Positions 25,548 to 35,939 of a stretch of 64,000 nucleotides of DNA are shown piece by piece. This DNA is from CAVVMA01 sp963788205 (GTDB lineage: Bacteria > Desulfobacterota > Binatia > Binatales > Binataceae), in NCBI GenBank assembly GCA_963788205.1, contig CAWBGG010000007.1:620001-684000 (forward strand), read 5' to 3'. A program made the translations under genes and the position numbers. Below the pieces are notes generated by a model. That model saw only the letters and a list, made by a program, of their open reading frames with translations. It was not told where the DNA came from and did not search any database. Numbering within the stretch: the stretch's first letter is position 1; each line of letters begins with the position of its first letter.

Positions 25548-27162
25548 TCACATCCTGAACACGCCGAACCCCGCCGAGTCCGGGATCGGCGCGTTCATCG
25601 CCGCGGCGATTCCGAGCGCGAGGGCCGCGCGGGTCTCGATCGCGTCGAGCACGCCGTCGTCCCACAGCCGGGCGCTCGCGTAGTAACAGCTCGACTCGCG
25701 CTCGTATTTCTCCAGCGTGGGGCGCACGAACTCGGCTTGCTCGCGCTCGCTCATCGTCTGGCCGGCGCGTTTTAGCTGATCGAGCTTGACGGTCAGGAGC
25801 GTGTTGGCGGCCTGCTCACCGCCCATCACGGAGATTCTTGCGTTGGGCCACATGAAGAGCAGGCGTGGCGAGTAGGCGCGCCCGCACATCCCGTAATTCC
25901 CGGCGCCGTTGCTCGCGCCGATTATCACGGTGAACTTGGGCACCTGCGCGTTGGCCACTGCGTTGACCATCTTGGCGCCGTCTTTGGCGATTCCGCCCTG
26001 CTCGTAGCGCTTGCCGACCATGAAGCCGGTGATGTTCTGCAGAAACAGCAGCGGGATGCGCCGCGCGCAGCACAGCTCGATAAAGTGCGTCGCCTTGAGC
26101 GCCGATTCGCTGAACAACACGCCGTTGTTCGCGATGATTCCGACCGGGTAGCCATGGATGCGCGCGAAGCCGGTGACGATGGTCGTCGCGTAGCGCGCCT
26201 TGAACTCATGCATCCGGCTGCCGTCGACGATCCTTGCGATCACCTCGCGAACTTCATAGGGCTTGCGCGGGTCGGCGGGAATGATCCCGTACAGCTCGGC
26301 CGGATCGTAGTGGGGATCCGCGGGCTCGTCGCGAGGCGCTATCGCCGCCGGCGCGCGCGCGCCGAGATTTTCTAGAATCGACCGGGCGACTTCCAGCGCG
26401 TGTCCGTCGTCGTCAGCCAGATGGTCGCTTACGCCGGACAGGCGGGTGTGAACGTCGCCGCCGCCCAGCTCCTCGGCGCTGACTTCTTCGCCGGTGGCAG
26501 CGCGCACCAGCGGAGGACCGCCCAGAAAGATCGTGCCCTGGCCGCGCACGATCACGTTCTCGTCGCACATCGCGGGCACGTACGCGCCACCCGCCGTGCA
26601 GGAGCCCATCACGACTGCGACCTGCGCGATTGCCATCGCGGACATCCGCGCCTGATTGTAGAAAATCCTCCCGAAGTGATCGCGGTCGGGAAATACCTCG
26701 GCCTGCAGCGGCAGGAACGCGCCGCCCGAATCGACCAGGTAGACGCACGGCAGCCGGTTCTCCATCGCGATTTCCTGGGCGCGCAGATGCTTGCGCACGG
26801 TGATCGGGTAGTAGGTGCCGCCCTTGACGGTCGCGTCGTTCGCAACCACCATCACCTCGCGTCCGTGCACCCGCCCGATACCGGTGACGATTCCGGCCGC
26901 CGCCGGGTGGTCTTCGTACATGCCCCATCCGGCGAGAATCGAAAGCTCCAGAAAGGGGCTGTGTGGATCGAGCAGCCGCTTGATGCGATCGCGCGCCAAG
27001 CAGCTTGCCGCGTTCGAGATGGCGCTGGCGCGCTTCTTCGGGGCCTCCGGCGCGAATCCGCTCGATGTCCTCGCGTAGCCGCTGCACCATCGCCTCGGCG
27101 CTCTCGCGATTGTGCCGGAACTCGGCGCTCGAGGTATTGATCCGCGATTCGATTCGCTCCAT
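25548..27162 (-). CDS. mccB: Methylcrotonyl-CoA carboxylase-type carboxyltransferase (beta) subunit (frameshifted)
   Basis: Biotin-dependent carboxyltransferase subunit, about 538 aa. Diagnostic segments for the MccB branch are GGTYYPITVRKHLRAQEIA, YLVDSGGAFLPLQ, FPDRDHFGRIF and MGSCTAGGAYVPAM; the C-terminal half has FLQNITGFMVG and SNGAGNYGMCGRAY. The first 54 residues (MERIESRINTSSAEF to GKLL) lie in another frame: one extra base near 26996-27000 breaks the gene just before ARDRIKRLLDP. No biotin carboxylase is adjacent; the one at 42761 belongs to another cluster. Leucine/isovalerate or related branched-acyl breakdown is the expected role. Confidence 0.88.
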
Positions 27163-27251
27163 CGTGACTTCTTCCGTCCGGGGTGAATTCGCTAGATATT
27201 AGCCTGAGAGACTGGCGCGGCGCGAAACGCAGCCGGGGCCGATTATTCACG

Positions 27252-29583
27252 ATGCGGGAACGGGATCTCAAAGCGCTCGAATTCGACAAGGTGCTCGCCT
27301 TGGTGGCTGCCCATGCGGTCTCCGAGCCGGGACGCGCCGCGATCGGCGAGCTGAGGCCCTCGACCGATGCCGCCGAGGTGCGCGCCCGCCTGCGGCTCAC
27401 GGCCGAACTGGTCGAGTTGCGCGCCCATGCCGGGTCGCTGCCCCTGCAGGAGTTCGTCGACCAGCGGCGGCTATTGCTGGTCGCGGCGCGCGAGGGCTCG
27501 GTGCTCGACGGCGCCGCCCTGGTCGCGGTGCGCGATTTCGTCCTGTCAGCGCGCCAGGTCGAAGCGTTCATGCGCTCGCGAATCGAGCCGCTGCCCAACC
27601 TCGCGACGCTCGCGCGCGGCTTGGCCGCGCCCAAGGAACTCGCCGACGCGCTGCTGCGCACGCTCGATGATGACGGCGGATTGCTCGACGACGCCAGCCG
27701 CGACCTGAAGCGGCTGCGCAATCGCCTGCGCGAAGAGCGCGTGGAGCTCGAGTCGCGCCTGGTGCGCGCGCTCAACGCCGGCGGGATGGAACCGTTCGTC
27801 TCCGACAATGTGGTCACGATGCGCAATCGCCGCTTCGTCCTGCCGCTCAAGCTCAATTACGCGGAGCGGCTGGAAGGTATCGTGCAGGACCGCTCGATCT
27901 CGGGTGAAACGTTATTTGTCGAGCCGATGTGGGCGGTCGAGCTGAACAACCGCCTGATGATGCTGGAGCGAGAAGTCGAAGCCGAGGAACGCCGGATCCT
28001 GGCCCATCTGACCGCGATGGTGCGCGGCTACGCGCGCGAGCTTGCGATCACGTTCGACGCGATGGTCGCGCTCGACGCGCTCAACGCGCGCGCGATCTTC
28101 GCCCAGCGGCTGGACGCGATCGAGCCCGAGCTCGCCGACGGCGCCATCGAGATTATCGACGCGCGCCATCCGCTGCTGGTCCACAGCGGCCGCGAGCGTA
28201 ACGCCGATCGATGTGAAAATCCCAGCCGGGCAGCGCGGCATCGTAATTTCCGGTCCCAACACCGGCGGCAAGACCGTGGCGCTCAAGACCGTCGGACTAT
28301 TCTCGCTGATGGCGCAGGCGGGCCTGCTGATCCCGGCGCATCGCGGCAGCCGCGTGACCGTGTTCCGCAGCGTGTTCGCCGACATCGGCGACGAACAGTC
28401 GATCGAGGCCAATCTGTCGAGCTTCGCCGCCCATATCGTGAATCTGTCGGAGATTATCCGATCGCTGGCCGAACCGGCGCTGATCGTCCTCGACGAGCCC
28501 GGCGCCGGCACCGATCCCGCCGAGGGCGCCGCGCTCACTATCGGACTCATGAATTATCTGGCGAGCCGCCGATGCCTGCTCGCGATCGCGACCCATTCGA
28601 CCGCGGTCAAGCTGCACGCCTACTCGCGCGCGGGGTTTGAGGCCGCCGCGGTCGATTTCGATCCCGAGCGCCTGACGCCGCTCTACCGGCTGAAGCCGCA
28701 TACGATTGGCCTGAGCTACGGCCTGGCGGTCGCGCGGCGGCTCGGATTGCCCGCCGAGATCATCCGCGCGGCGGAAGAGGCGCGGCCGGCGGGAAGCGTC
28801 GAGCTGGAGCAGGCGCTCCAGCGGCTGGAGGCGGAGCGGACCGAGCTGCGGCAGCGAATCGAGGACGTCAAGCGTCGCGAATCTGCGCTCGAAGACCTCC
28901 AGCGCGACGCGGCTGAACAAGCCGAGCAGACTCGCCACAAGCTGGCCGCCGATCGCGCGCGCCTGCGCGCCGAATCGGGCGGCCTGATCGAGCAGCTCCG
29001 GCGCGACGGCAGCGCGCTGCTGGAGGAACTCAAGACCAAAACCAAATCGCAGCGCGATCTGAGCCGCTTCATCGCTCAGACCCAGACCACAATCGACGAG
29101 ACCGCACCCGCGCCGCCCGCGCCGGCGCATCCGGCGCAACCGGAGCCGCTTAAGGTCGGCGACGAAGTCGAGCTCGGCCAGATCCGCGGCGAGTTGCTGA
29201 CGCTTGAAGAGAACCGGGCCGTGATCGCGCGCGGCGGGATGCGAATCGAGGTCGCACCCGAGCGGCTGCGCCGCGCGGCACAACAGCCCCGCGCGTCACG
29301 CGCTCCGACCGTCAACGTGATGCCGGCCCCGCATCCGGAAAGCGCGGAGCTGATGCTGATCGGGATGCGCGCCAGCGACGCGTTGCGCAAGCTCGAGGAA
29401 TTTCTCGATCAGGCCTACCTGACCAATCGCGCGGAGGTGCGAATCGTCCACGGCATCGGCTCGGGCGCGCTCAAGAAGGCCGTGCACGAATATTTGGGCA
29501 GCTCGCCCTACTGCGCAGCGTTCCGCGAGGCCGATCCCAATCGCGGCGGCGCCGGCGCCACGGTCGTGCAGCTGAATTCGTGA
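27252..29583 (+). CDS. mutS2: MutS2 ATPase/endonuclease (frameshifted)
   Basis: MutS2 protein (about 776 aa corrected) acting on branched DNA or on collided ribosomes, depending on species. The start at 27252 gives MRERDLKALEFDKVL, the standard opening. The ATPase has GPNTGGKTVALKT (Walker A), a Walker B with IVLDEPGAGTDP, and ATHS. A long coiled coil and a C-terminal Smr nuclease domain follow (VRIVHGIGSGALKKAVHEYL). One extra base near 28193, just before the Walker A region, shifts the frame; both halves are well conserved, pointing to a sequence error. Confidence 0.93.
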
Positions 29584-29629
29584 AGCCGACCATCTGGTCG
29601 GCGCCCATCCCGACCCTCGCGCCCCCCGG

Positions 29630-30157
29630 CTACTGCTTCGACATCAGGTCGGCCTTCGCGTTGGACAGATCCACCGGCACCGAGTTGTGCTCGTGGACGA
29701 TCAGCCATTTCCCTTTGATCTTCTTCAGGCAGTCAGTGGTCCGCAGCACCATCGCGACCTTCTTGCCGCTCTTGTCAGTCCAGGCCAGGTCGCTGGTGTA
29801 ATGTGCGAAGGCGAGCTTGCCGTCGGTGGTGATGCCGAGGTCGCTGATCTGATCGGTCATCGGGCCGACCGCGGCGGTCGCAAAGAAGTCCTCAAAGTCC
29901 TTGCGGTAGGCGGCAGCGCCGACATACTGGCGCGGCGGAATGACATCGAACACGAACAGATCTTCACCCGGCGCGTAGCACTGCATAGCCTTGTCGACAT
30001 CTTTGGCGGCGAACGCCGCGGCAAGTTGCTCTTCCAGCGCCTGGATTTGCGCCTTGTCGTCCGACTTGGCTCCGGCGTCGAATGCGATCCCCAGTAAGAC
30101 TACTGCAATGGCTATCGACCCCAGAGCGAACAAATTCCTCGTGTGGCTTGAGTTCAT
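29630..30157 (-). CDS. Secreted SnoaL-like/NTF2-fold protein
   Basis: About 175 aa. An N-terminal signal segment (LGSIAIAVVLLGIAFDAGA) precedes an NTF2-like fold: IQALEEQLAAAFAAKDVDKAM, the YAPGEDLFVFD strand, and GKWLIVHEHNSVPVD at the end, typical of SnoaL/DUF4440 proteins. These bind small hydrophobic ligands or act as isomerases/cyclases; the ligand is unknown. The start at 30157 is supported by AAGGAGAG six bases upstream. Confidence 0.8.
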   Translation of the reverse strand: MNSSHTRNLFALGSIAIAVVLLGIAFDAGAKSDDKAQIQALEEQLAAAFAAKDVDKAMQCYAPGEDLFVFDVIPPRQYVGAAAYRKDFEDFFATAAVGPMTDQISDLGITTDGKLAFAHYTSDLAWTDKSGKKVAMVLRTTDCLKKIKGKWLIVHEHNSVPVDLSNAKADLMSKQ

Positions 30158-30322
30158 GCGATCTCTCCTTCGATCTCGTTTGGGTTCTTGCCGATCGGCG
30201 ACGGGACGGTCAGCGCTCGATAGAGACACGGGCGAAACGAACGGTTGACTGCCCCTCGTCGGCAGTTCTATACGCGCGCTTTTTCGCTTTTCTCCGCCGC
30301 GCGGCTGCGAGGCTGCGCCAAC

Positions 30323-30544
30323 CTAGTCGCGTTCGTACTTGAATGACACGCTTAGCCGGGCGCGAAATTTCTCCACCTTGCCTTGATCATCTACAGTAAC
30401 GTCCAATTTGACTACTTCAGCGACCCGAAGATCGCGCAGAGTTTTAGAGGCCTTCTCGACCGCAACCCTGGTTGCCGCCTCCCAGGACTCCTTGCTGACC
30501 CCGACGATCTCGATGATTTTATAGACACTGTCGCCTTTTGCCAT
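30323..30544 (-). CDS. Dodecin flavin-binding protein
   Basis: 73-aa protein with the dodecin pattern: VYKIIEIVGVSKESWEAATR, then KTLRDLRVAEVVKLD and the C-terminal strand KFRARLSVSFKYE. Dodecins form hollow dodecamers that store riboflavin, FMN or FAD in pairs. The ATG at 30544 is preceded by CAGGAG. An in-frame upstream extension to 30688 shows no similarity to the family and is left out. Confidence 0.93.
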   Translation of the reverse strand: MAKGDSVYKIIEIVGVSKESWEAATRVAVEKASKTLRDLRVAEVVKLDVTVDDQGKVEKFRARLSVSFKYERD

Positions 30545-30960
30545 GGTTCTTCTTCTCCTGTTCTTCCGAGCGGAACCGCCCGAAGAATGTTTAGGACCGG
30601 TCTTCACTGTCGTTGCGTTTCGCAATACCAGCGGCGGCCGGGCTTCGACTCGCATGACACCGCCGCCGCAGCGGGCATCTCCTGTCATGCCTCCGTGTCA
30701 GTAAGTCTGGACAAACCGCAATCGGACCCCGTTTGTCAATGCCTCGGCTTACGAGGCGCGCTCGCAACAGTTGCTCGCTCTCAAGGTCGATAGGTCCGCG
30801 ATCCGCTTCGTTCCGAGCCGCGCTTCATCGCGTTGCTGAAAAAGTCGGCCTCGACGAGTGACGCGACGCGCGGCTGAGCTGGCCTGTTTCGACTCCTGAA
30901 GTAGCGCCGGCGTCCCCGCCGGTGATTCGCTCAGCTCGCCAGCGCCGCGATTCCCCGCCC
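30545..30960. other. 416-bp gap with no recognised gene
   Basis: Between dodecin and the AsmA-family gene I find only unsupported open frames and no clear promoter, terminator or repeat. Confidence 0.5.
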
Positions 30961-33435
30961 CTAATGGAACAGCTTCTCCAGCCCGCCCAATCCGTTGCCC
31001 TTCTTGCCCAGCATCCCGCCGAGCAGCTTCCCCGCCTTGCCCTTGAACATGTGCTGCGCCGCGGTCTGCGCGAGCGCCTGGAGATCGGGAAGAACCTGCG
31101 GCTTGGGCAGCGTGCCGACGATCTGGAGCGGAATTTCCACCTCGCCGTTGGCGTTGGTCAGGTAGACCACCGCCTTCTTGTTCGCTTCGAGCTCGCCGCT
31201 GAGCTCCTTGGTGAGCACCACTTGCGCCTTCATATCGATATTCCGGTCGGCGTCGAAACTCCCGTCGCCGAGCAGCTTGTAATCGGGCGACTGGATCGCG
31301 ATGTCGTGCGAGACGATCCGGGGCCCCGTGATCGTAAAGCTCAGGGTGGCCGCGCTGATGTCGGTATCGGGCGCGGCGAACAGCTCCGGATGGCGCGCCA
31401 CGATGTCAGGAGTCACCAGGCCGCCGATTCCGGGAATGCCGTGACTTTTCTTCAACGCCTCGGCGACGATATTGATTCCGACCAGCTTGCCGTTTTGCAG
31501 CGCAGCTTTGCCACCGCCGCGCAGCGCCGGCATGATTTGTTCTGATTTCGTCCCGTTGCCGGAGATCTGAATCTGGCCCGTGAGCGAGCCGCGAATCGTG
31601 CCGGCCGCCTTGGCCTTCTGCGAGGCGAGCGCGGCTTGCAGATCGATATTGCCGAGGTTGAGGGTCGCATCGAAGGGACGCGCAGCGGTCATCGTGGCTG
31701 ACCCCGAGGCCGCGATCGCGCCGCCAAACGCGTTGACTTTGAGTGACTTGATCTCGGCCCGATCATTCGCGTACGCGGCGGTGAACGACAGATCGCGGTA
31801 CTCGACGTTCGACAGGTTGCCGGCGGCCGAAGCACCGCTCGCGTCCAGGGTCGGGTGTGCGGTCGTGCCGCCGAGCGTGCCGCTCATCGCTAGCTGCCGC
31901 AGCTCCTGTGGTCCCTCGGACTTCCGCGGCGGAACGATCCCGGCGAGTTCGAGCAGGTCGTCATTGAAGCTGAAGTTGCCCACCAGCAGCGGGGTAAACG
32001 ATCCGATCTCGGCTTGCAGCTTCGCGTGCCCGGAGCCCAGATCGAAAGCGGTGGATTCTATCGAGGCGCCGTTGCCGGTCATGCGGACGGTCGTGGTCAG
32101 GTTGGAGATCGGGGGCATCGCGCCGTCCTTGGGCGTCATCGCCACGTTGGCGAGCGCCACCGTGCCCTGCGCCTCCAGATGCCGCCGCTTCAGGCTCAGG
32201 TCGGCGTGAATCTCGGCGTCGCCCGACGCATCGCCAAAGTCCGCGGCCCTCGGCACGGTCTTGACGACCCCGCTCAGGTCAAAGCGATTGGTGTCGATGC
32301 GCGCCTGTACCACGCCTTCAACGGTGTGGATATTGCCGAGCTTGAGCTCTAGATTCGCCAGTGTCAGGGCCACCTGCTGCACGGCGATTCCTCCCGAGTC
32401 TCGCCATCCCGTGAGCGAAAGTTTCAGCGGCATGCCCGCCGGCTTGTTGAGCCGATTTCCAAGAGCCACGGCCGGAGCGCTCATGTCCGTGCCCAGATCA
32501 AACTGAAGCTTGCCCAGGCTGCCGTTGAGCGTGCCAGCCACCTGGAAGAAATCCGAAATCGTGAAGTCGGGCGGAAGGCTCAAGTTGACCAACAGGATGC
32601 GGCGCAAGCGCTCGAGCAGCAGCGGATTCGTGCTGAACTGGAGATCAACCGGAATCGCGGCGGCGTCCAGGTTGCCGTCGCGCACCAGCGGGCCAATCTG
32701 TCCCGAGATATTCAGCTCCTGATCATTTTCCGCATTGGCAAATTTGCCCTCGACACCGAACGGGTTCGTCGCACTGAAGTGGCTGACCTCCAGGTCCGTC
32801 ACGTTCAACGGAGTCGGTTCGTCGATCGTGCTCAGATCCGTGTACCAGAGCGTGCCAGCACGGATGCTGAAAGTGTCGATGGCGAACCTTTCGATAGCGG
32901 GCAAGCTCGGCGACGGGTTCGATTCGCCCTGTGCGGCGGTGCCTTGGGAGGCGGGCTCACTTTCGGTGGGTTTCTCGGCAGACGGCTCGTCACCGGTCGG
33001 CGCGCCGGTAGATTTTTCACCGGCTGGGCCGCCGGTCTTCGGCTTGGCGCCCAGCTCGCTCAGATTCGTTCTGCCCTCTGAGCGGATCAGTCGGAGCTGC
33101 GGCTGCACGAACACCAGCCGGCGCAGATGCAGATGGCCGGTCAGCAGCGGGAGTATCTCAGCCTGGCCGTAGACTTCGGAGGCCTCGATTATCGGCGACT
33201 GCGAAAACGCCTGATCGTCCGCGATCTTGATTCCGCTTACGTCCAGTATCACGCCCCATCCGAGGCTCGCCTTCACCGCACCAATCTGCACGTCACGGCC
33301 GAGCGCGGCGCTGATTCTGGCCAGCGCGTAGGCCTTGTTTTCACTGATGATGTGGTTGAGATTGAAGATTGCGACGGCCAGCAGCGCGGCCAGTATCAGC
33401 AGCACGCCGCCGGCGATGGTCAAGGCTTTTCGCAT
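30961..33435 (-). CDS. AsmA-family envelope protein
   Basis: 824-aa protein of the AsmA/TamB-related group that bridges inner and outer membranes or assists phospholipid/outer-membrane biogenesis. It starts with a single transmembrane helix (GGVLLILAALLAVAIFNL) and the AsmA-N pattern ARISAALGRDVQIGAVKASL. It continues as a long beta-rich periplasmic region interrupted by a Pro/Ser/Glu-rich linker (about 130-175) and ends with the AsmA C-terminal domain (VLTKELSGELEAN, QIVGTLPKPQVLPDLQ). Full length, no break. Confidence 0.88.
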   Translation of the reverse strand: MRKALTIAGGVLLILAALLAVAIFNLNHIISENKAYALARISAALGRDVQIGAVKASLGWGVILDVSGIKIADDQAFSQSPIIEASEVYGQAEILPLLTGHLHLRRLVFVQPQLRLIRSEGRTNLSELGAKPKTGGPAGEKSTGAPTGDEPSAEKPTESEPASQGTAAQGESNPSPSLPAIERFAIDTFSIRAGTLWYTDLSTIDEPTPLNVTDLEVSHFSATNPFGVEGKFANAENDQELNISGQIGPLVRDGNLDAAAIPVDLQFSTNPLLLERLRRILLVNLSLPPDFTISDFFQVAGTLNGSLGKLQFDLGTDMSAPAVALGNRLNKPAGMPLKLSLTGWRDSGGIAVQQVALTLANLELKLGNIHTVEGVVQARIDTNRFDLSGVVKTVPRAADFGDASGDAEIHADLSLKRRHLEAQGTVALANVAMTPKDGAMPPISNLTTTVRMTGNGASIESTAFDLGSGHAKLQAEIGSFTPLLVGNFSFNDDLLELAGIVPPRKSEGPQELRQLAMSGTLGGTTAHPTLDASGASAAGNLSNVEYRDLSFTAAYANDRAEIKSLKVNAFGGAIAASGSATMTAARPFDATLNLGNIDLQAALASQKAKAAGTIRGSLTGQIQISGNGTKSEQIMPALRGGGKAALQNGKLVGINIVAEALKKSHGIPGIGGLVTPDIVARHPELFAAPDTDISAATLSFTITGPRIVSHDIAIQSPDYKLLGDGSFDADRNIDMKAQVVLTKELSGELEANKKAVVYLTNANGEVEIPLQIVGTLPKPQVLPDLQALAQTAAQHMFKGKAGKLLGGMLGKKGNGLGGLEKLFH

Positions 33436-33533
33436 ACTCGGATGTTTTGCGCCGGCGCGCGGATCGGTTTACGCCGCGCGCCTCGCGAACGTAGAATACT
33501 ACGCGAACGTCTTCAGAAGGACGAGGTGACTCA

Positions 33534-33989
33534 ATGCTCGAAACAGGCAAGCCGTTTCCGAATTTCTCGTTGTCGAACCAGGACGGCAAAGTCGTCAAGC
33601 TGGGCGACTTCGCCGGCAAGTGGCTGGTGGTCTATTTCTATCCCAAGGACGACACGCCGGGCTGCACGATTCAGGGCAAATCCTTCACCGCAAGCAAGGC
33701 CGATTTCGACGCGGCCGGCATCACGGTTCTCGGCGTCAGGCAGGACGACGTGGGCTCGCACAAGAGCTTCTGCAACAAGTTCGCCTTTACGATCGATTTG
33801 CTTGCCGACACCAAAGCCGAGCTGATCAAGGCGTGCGGCATCGGCCAGGGCGAATGGAACGGGATGAAGTATTGGGAGCGCACCAGCTTTGTGATCGATC
33901 CGAAAGGCGCGTTGCGCAAGGTCTACCAGAAAGTCAATCCGCAGGGACACGAGAAGGTCCTGCTCGAAGAAATCAAACGGATGCAATAG
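33534..33989 (+). CDS. bcp: Bcp/PrxQ-type peroxiredoxin
   Basis: Thiol peroxidase of 151 aa. The catalytic site is YFYPKDDTPGCTIQGKSF with the peroxidatic cysteine in PGCT near residue 44. The usual resolving cysteine five residues later is replaced (CTIQGK), so it may be a 1-Cys type; another cysteine lies in KSFCNKF. The C-terminal RTSFVIDPKGALRKVY strand is typical. AGAAGGACGAGG precedes the ATG. It is followed closely by the CrtC-like gene. Confidence 0.93.
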   Translation: MLETGKPFPNFSLSNQDGKVVKLGDFAGKWLVVYFYPKDDTPGCTIQGKSFTASKADFDAAGITVLGVRQDDVGSHKSFCNKFAFTIDLLADTKAELIKACGIGQGEWNGMKYWERTSFVIDPKGALRKVYQKVNPQGHEKVLLEEIKRMQ

Positions 33990-34012
33990 CGGCGGCCGAC
34001 GGCGCACGATCG

Positions 34013-35104
34013 ATGATTACCCCAGGCGACGACTACCCGATCCATCAGACGCCGGAGCCGGTGCAGCAGGTCTTCACCGGCGACCGTAATTTTTACGACC
34101 GGTTCTTCTTCAACGGCTGCTGGCGCGAGGGTGAGCCCTACTTCGCGGTGGCGATGGGCGTCTACCCCAACCTGGGAATCATGGATGCGGCGTTCAGCGC
34201 AATTGTCGACGGTGTGCAGCATTGCGTGCGCGCCTCGCGCGTGCTGGGCGCCGACCGTATGGATACGCGCGCCGGGCCGATCGCGATTGAGGTGGTGCGG
34301 CCGATGCGCGCCTTACGCGTGCGGGTCGATCACGAAGTGCTCAAGGCCGACCTGGTTTTCGAAGCGCGCGCCAGACCGATCGAAGAGCCGCGCTTTTCCC
34401 GGCGCTCGGGCCCCCGGCTGGTGATGGACTTGACGCGCTTTACGCAGCATGGCGGCTATTCCGGCACGATGAGCGTCGCGGGGCGGCGCTTCGAGGCGGC
34501 GCCGGCGCGGACCTGGGGCTCGCGCGATCGCTCGTGGGGAATCCGCACCGTCGGCGAGCGCGAGCCGGCCGGCGTGCCGGACCCGCGCGGTCCGCAATTC
34601 TTCTGGCTCTGGTCGCCGGTCAACTTCGAGGACTACTGCACCCATTTTGACGTGAACGAGGCCGCGGACGGATCGAGATGGCATCAGTTCGGCGCCGCCG
34701 GCCGCGCCGCTATCGACGCGGAGATCGAGCCGATGGCGTCGGTCGACTGGAGCGTGGACTATCGCCCCGGGACGCGCCACGCCCGTCGCGCGGAGATCGT
34801 CCTGCGTAGCGCCACCGGCGGCGAGCATCGAGTCGAACTCGAGCCGCTATACAACTTTTATATGCAGGGTCTCGGCTATCTGCATCCCAAGTGGGGCCAC
34901 GGGATGTACGTGGGCGCCGACGCTTCGACTTATGAATCATTCAAGCTGGCCGATGTCGACGAACGCAGCCCGCTCTTCCAGCATATCCAGGCCGTGTCGC
35001 GCGCGCGCCTCGGCACTCGCGAAGGAATCGGAATACTGGAGATGCTGATCCTCGGCCCGCACGCAAAGAGCGGGTTCAAAGAGGTATTGGATATGCATCC
35101 GTAG
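34013..35104 (+). CDS. Uncharacterised CrtC/AttH lipocalin-like protein
   Basis: 363-aa protein without signal peptide. Features include DRFFFNGCWREGEPYFAVAMGVYP near the N-terminus, RRFEAAPARTWGSRDRSWGIR in the middle and LYNFYMQGLGYLHPKWGHGMY near the C-terminus. The W-G-S-R-D-R-S-W motif is characteristic of a two-lobed lipocalin-like family related to carotenoid hydratase CrtC/AttH and common in lipid-metabolising soil bacteria. Biochemical role unknown. The ATG at 34013 lies 23 bp after bcp, so the two may be co-transcribed. Confidence 0.6.
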   Translation: MITPGDDYPIHQTPEPVQQVFTGDRNFYDRFFFNGCWREGEPYFAVAMGVYPNLGIMDAAFSAIVDGVQHCVRASRVLGADRMDTRAGPIAIEVVRPMRALRVRVDHEVLKADLVFEARARPIEEPRFSRRSGPRLVMDLTRFTQHGGYSGTMSVAGRRFEAAPARTWGSRDRSWGIRTVGEREPAGVPDPRGPQFFWLWSPVNFEDYCTHFDVNEAADGSRWHQFGAAGRAAIDAEIEPMASVDWSVDYRPGTRHARRAEIVLRSATGGEHRVELEPLYNFYMQGLGYLHPKWGHGMYVGADASTYESFKLADVDERSPLFQHIQAVSRARLGTREGIGILEMLILGPHAKSGFKEVLDMHP

Positions 35105-35116
35105 CCGGAGGGGGAG

Positions 35117-35722
35117 CTATTTCCGTGCTCTCCGCCGGCCGCGACCAAGCTCAGCGCCCAGAGCGCCACGTGGCCAGGATGGAAGTCTGGACGCCTTAAA
35201 CAGCATTCGTCCAGCGCGCGCCTCGAGCAGTCTTCTCATCGGTTCTCTAGCGGACGAGTTATCGAAGACCAACACCTCATCGGCCATCTGGTAAACGACC
35301 AAGAGATTTCGCAGACTCCCTTGATAGCGGCGACGAACGTCTGCCGCGGGGACCCCGCGCCCTCGCTTGCACTTCCGATTTCGGACCCGACTGACTGCCA
35401 AGTCGGAGCTTCTGAGGCCAACGTAGACAAGACCCAGATTCCATCCTTCGGACTTTGCCTGCCGGGCAAGCCGCAGACGCGAACTTCCGGAGAGCGCCGT
35501 TTCGAACGCGAAGCTTTCGCGCCTGTCGAGCAAAGCGCGCATTCTGTCTACCGTCTCGCGGCCCCCCAGAAACGAAACACGCTCGGGCGGCGGATGAGAT
35601 AGCGCGTAGACTGTCGCCCACGCGTATGTGCTCTTTCCGGCGCCGTTCGGTCCTGCAACGAGCCACAGCCACGGCGCCGCCGCGTCAGTCACGAAGCTCT
35701 CGGGCCAGGGCCTCGACACCAT
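35117..35722 (-). CDS. Zeta-toxin-family P-loop kinase
   Basis: 201-aa P-loop protein with Walker A VAGPNGAGKSTYAW, the RRESFAFETALSG strand (zeta toxins use this Glu-Thr region to bind substrate), VRNRKCKRGRGVPAADVRRRYQGSLRNL and FDNSS. This order is typical of zeta toxins, which phosphorylate UDP-N-acetylglucosamine or other UDP sugars. It starts inside the end of a small frame (35685-35885) that may encode the antitoxin. Substrate and toxicity are untested. Confidence 0.8.
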   Translation of the reverse strand: MVSRPWPESFVTDAAAPWLWLVAGPNGAGKSTYAWATVYALSHPPPERVSFLGGRETVDRMRALLDRRESFAFETALSGSSRLRLARQAKSEGWNLGLVYVGLRSSDLAVSRVRNRKCKRGRGVPAADVRRRYQGSLRNLLVVYQMADEVLVFDNSSAREPMRRLLEARAGRMLFKASRLPSWPRGALGAELGRGRRRARK

Positions 35723-35885
35723 CCAGCGTCACCTTGACCTCAAAGCGACGATCGTTAGAAGTCTCCCTCACCATGCGACTGCGTGCGTCAATCGAGTAAA
35801 TCCCGTTGCCACGCCTCGGCACATCGCGGACTTCGCGCCAGAAGCGTTCGAACGTCGGATCGGCGGCGAAATGTCCAGGAGTTGG
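35685..35885 (-). CDS. Small antitoxin-like ORF before the zeta-type kinase (start unresolved)
   Basis: A 66-residue frame containing DPTFERFWREVRDVPRRGNG, IYSIDARSRM and a C-terminal FEVKVTLDGVEALAREL helix. It overlaps the zeta-type kinase start by 38 bp, as expected for a coupled antitoxin-toxin pair. It has no ATG upstream of the conserved part. A different frame upstream reads HDQLLDISPP, which would join smoothly with one indel near 35870, so the true gene may begin further up. Confidence 0.5.
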   Translation of the reverse strand, partial: PTPGHFAADPTFERFWREVRDVPRRGNGIYSIDARSRMVRETSNDRRFEVKVTLDGVEALARELRD

Positions 35886-35939
35886 TCATGGACGATCTGC
35901 CGATCATTCTAGCGGCCAGACCGACTGATTGTCGTCGGC

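Noticed and set aside
25008..25775. 255-codon plus-strand frame spanning the secreted-domain gene and mccB end
   Set aside because: Mostly antisense to supported genes; no family features or ribosome-binding site.
34131..34424. Possible selenoprotein or extra gene inside the CrtC-like ORF
   Set aside because: The CrtC-like frame is continuous and better supported; other frames lack motifs.
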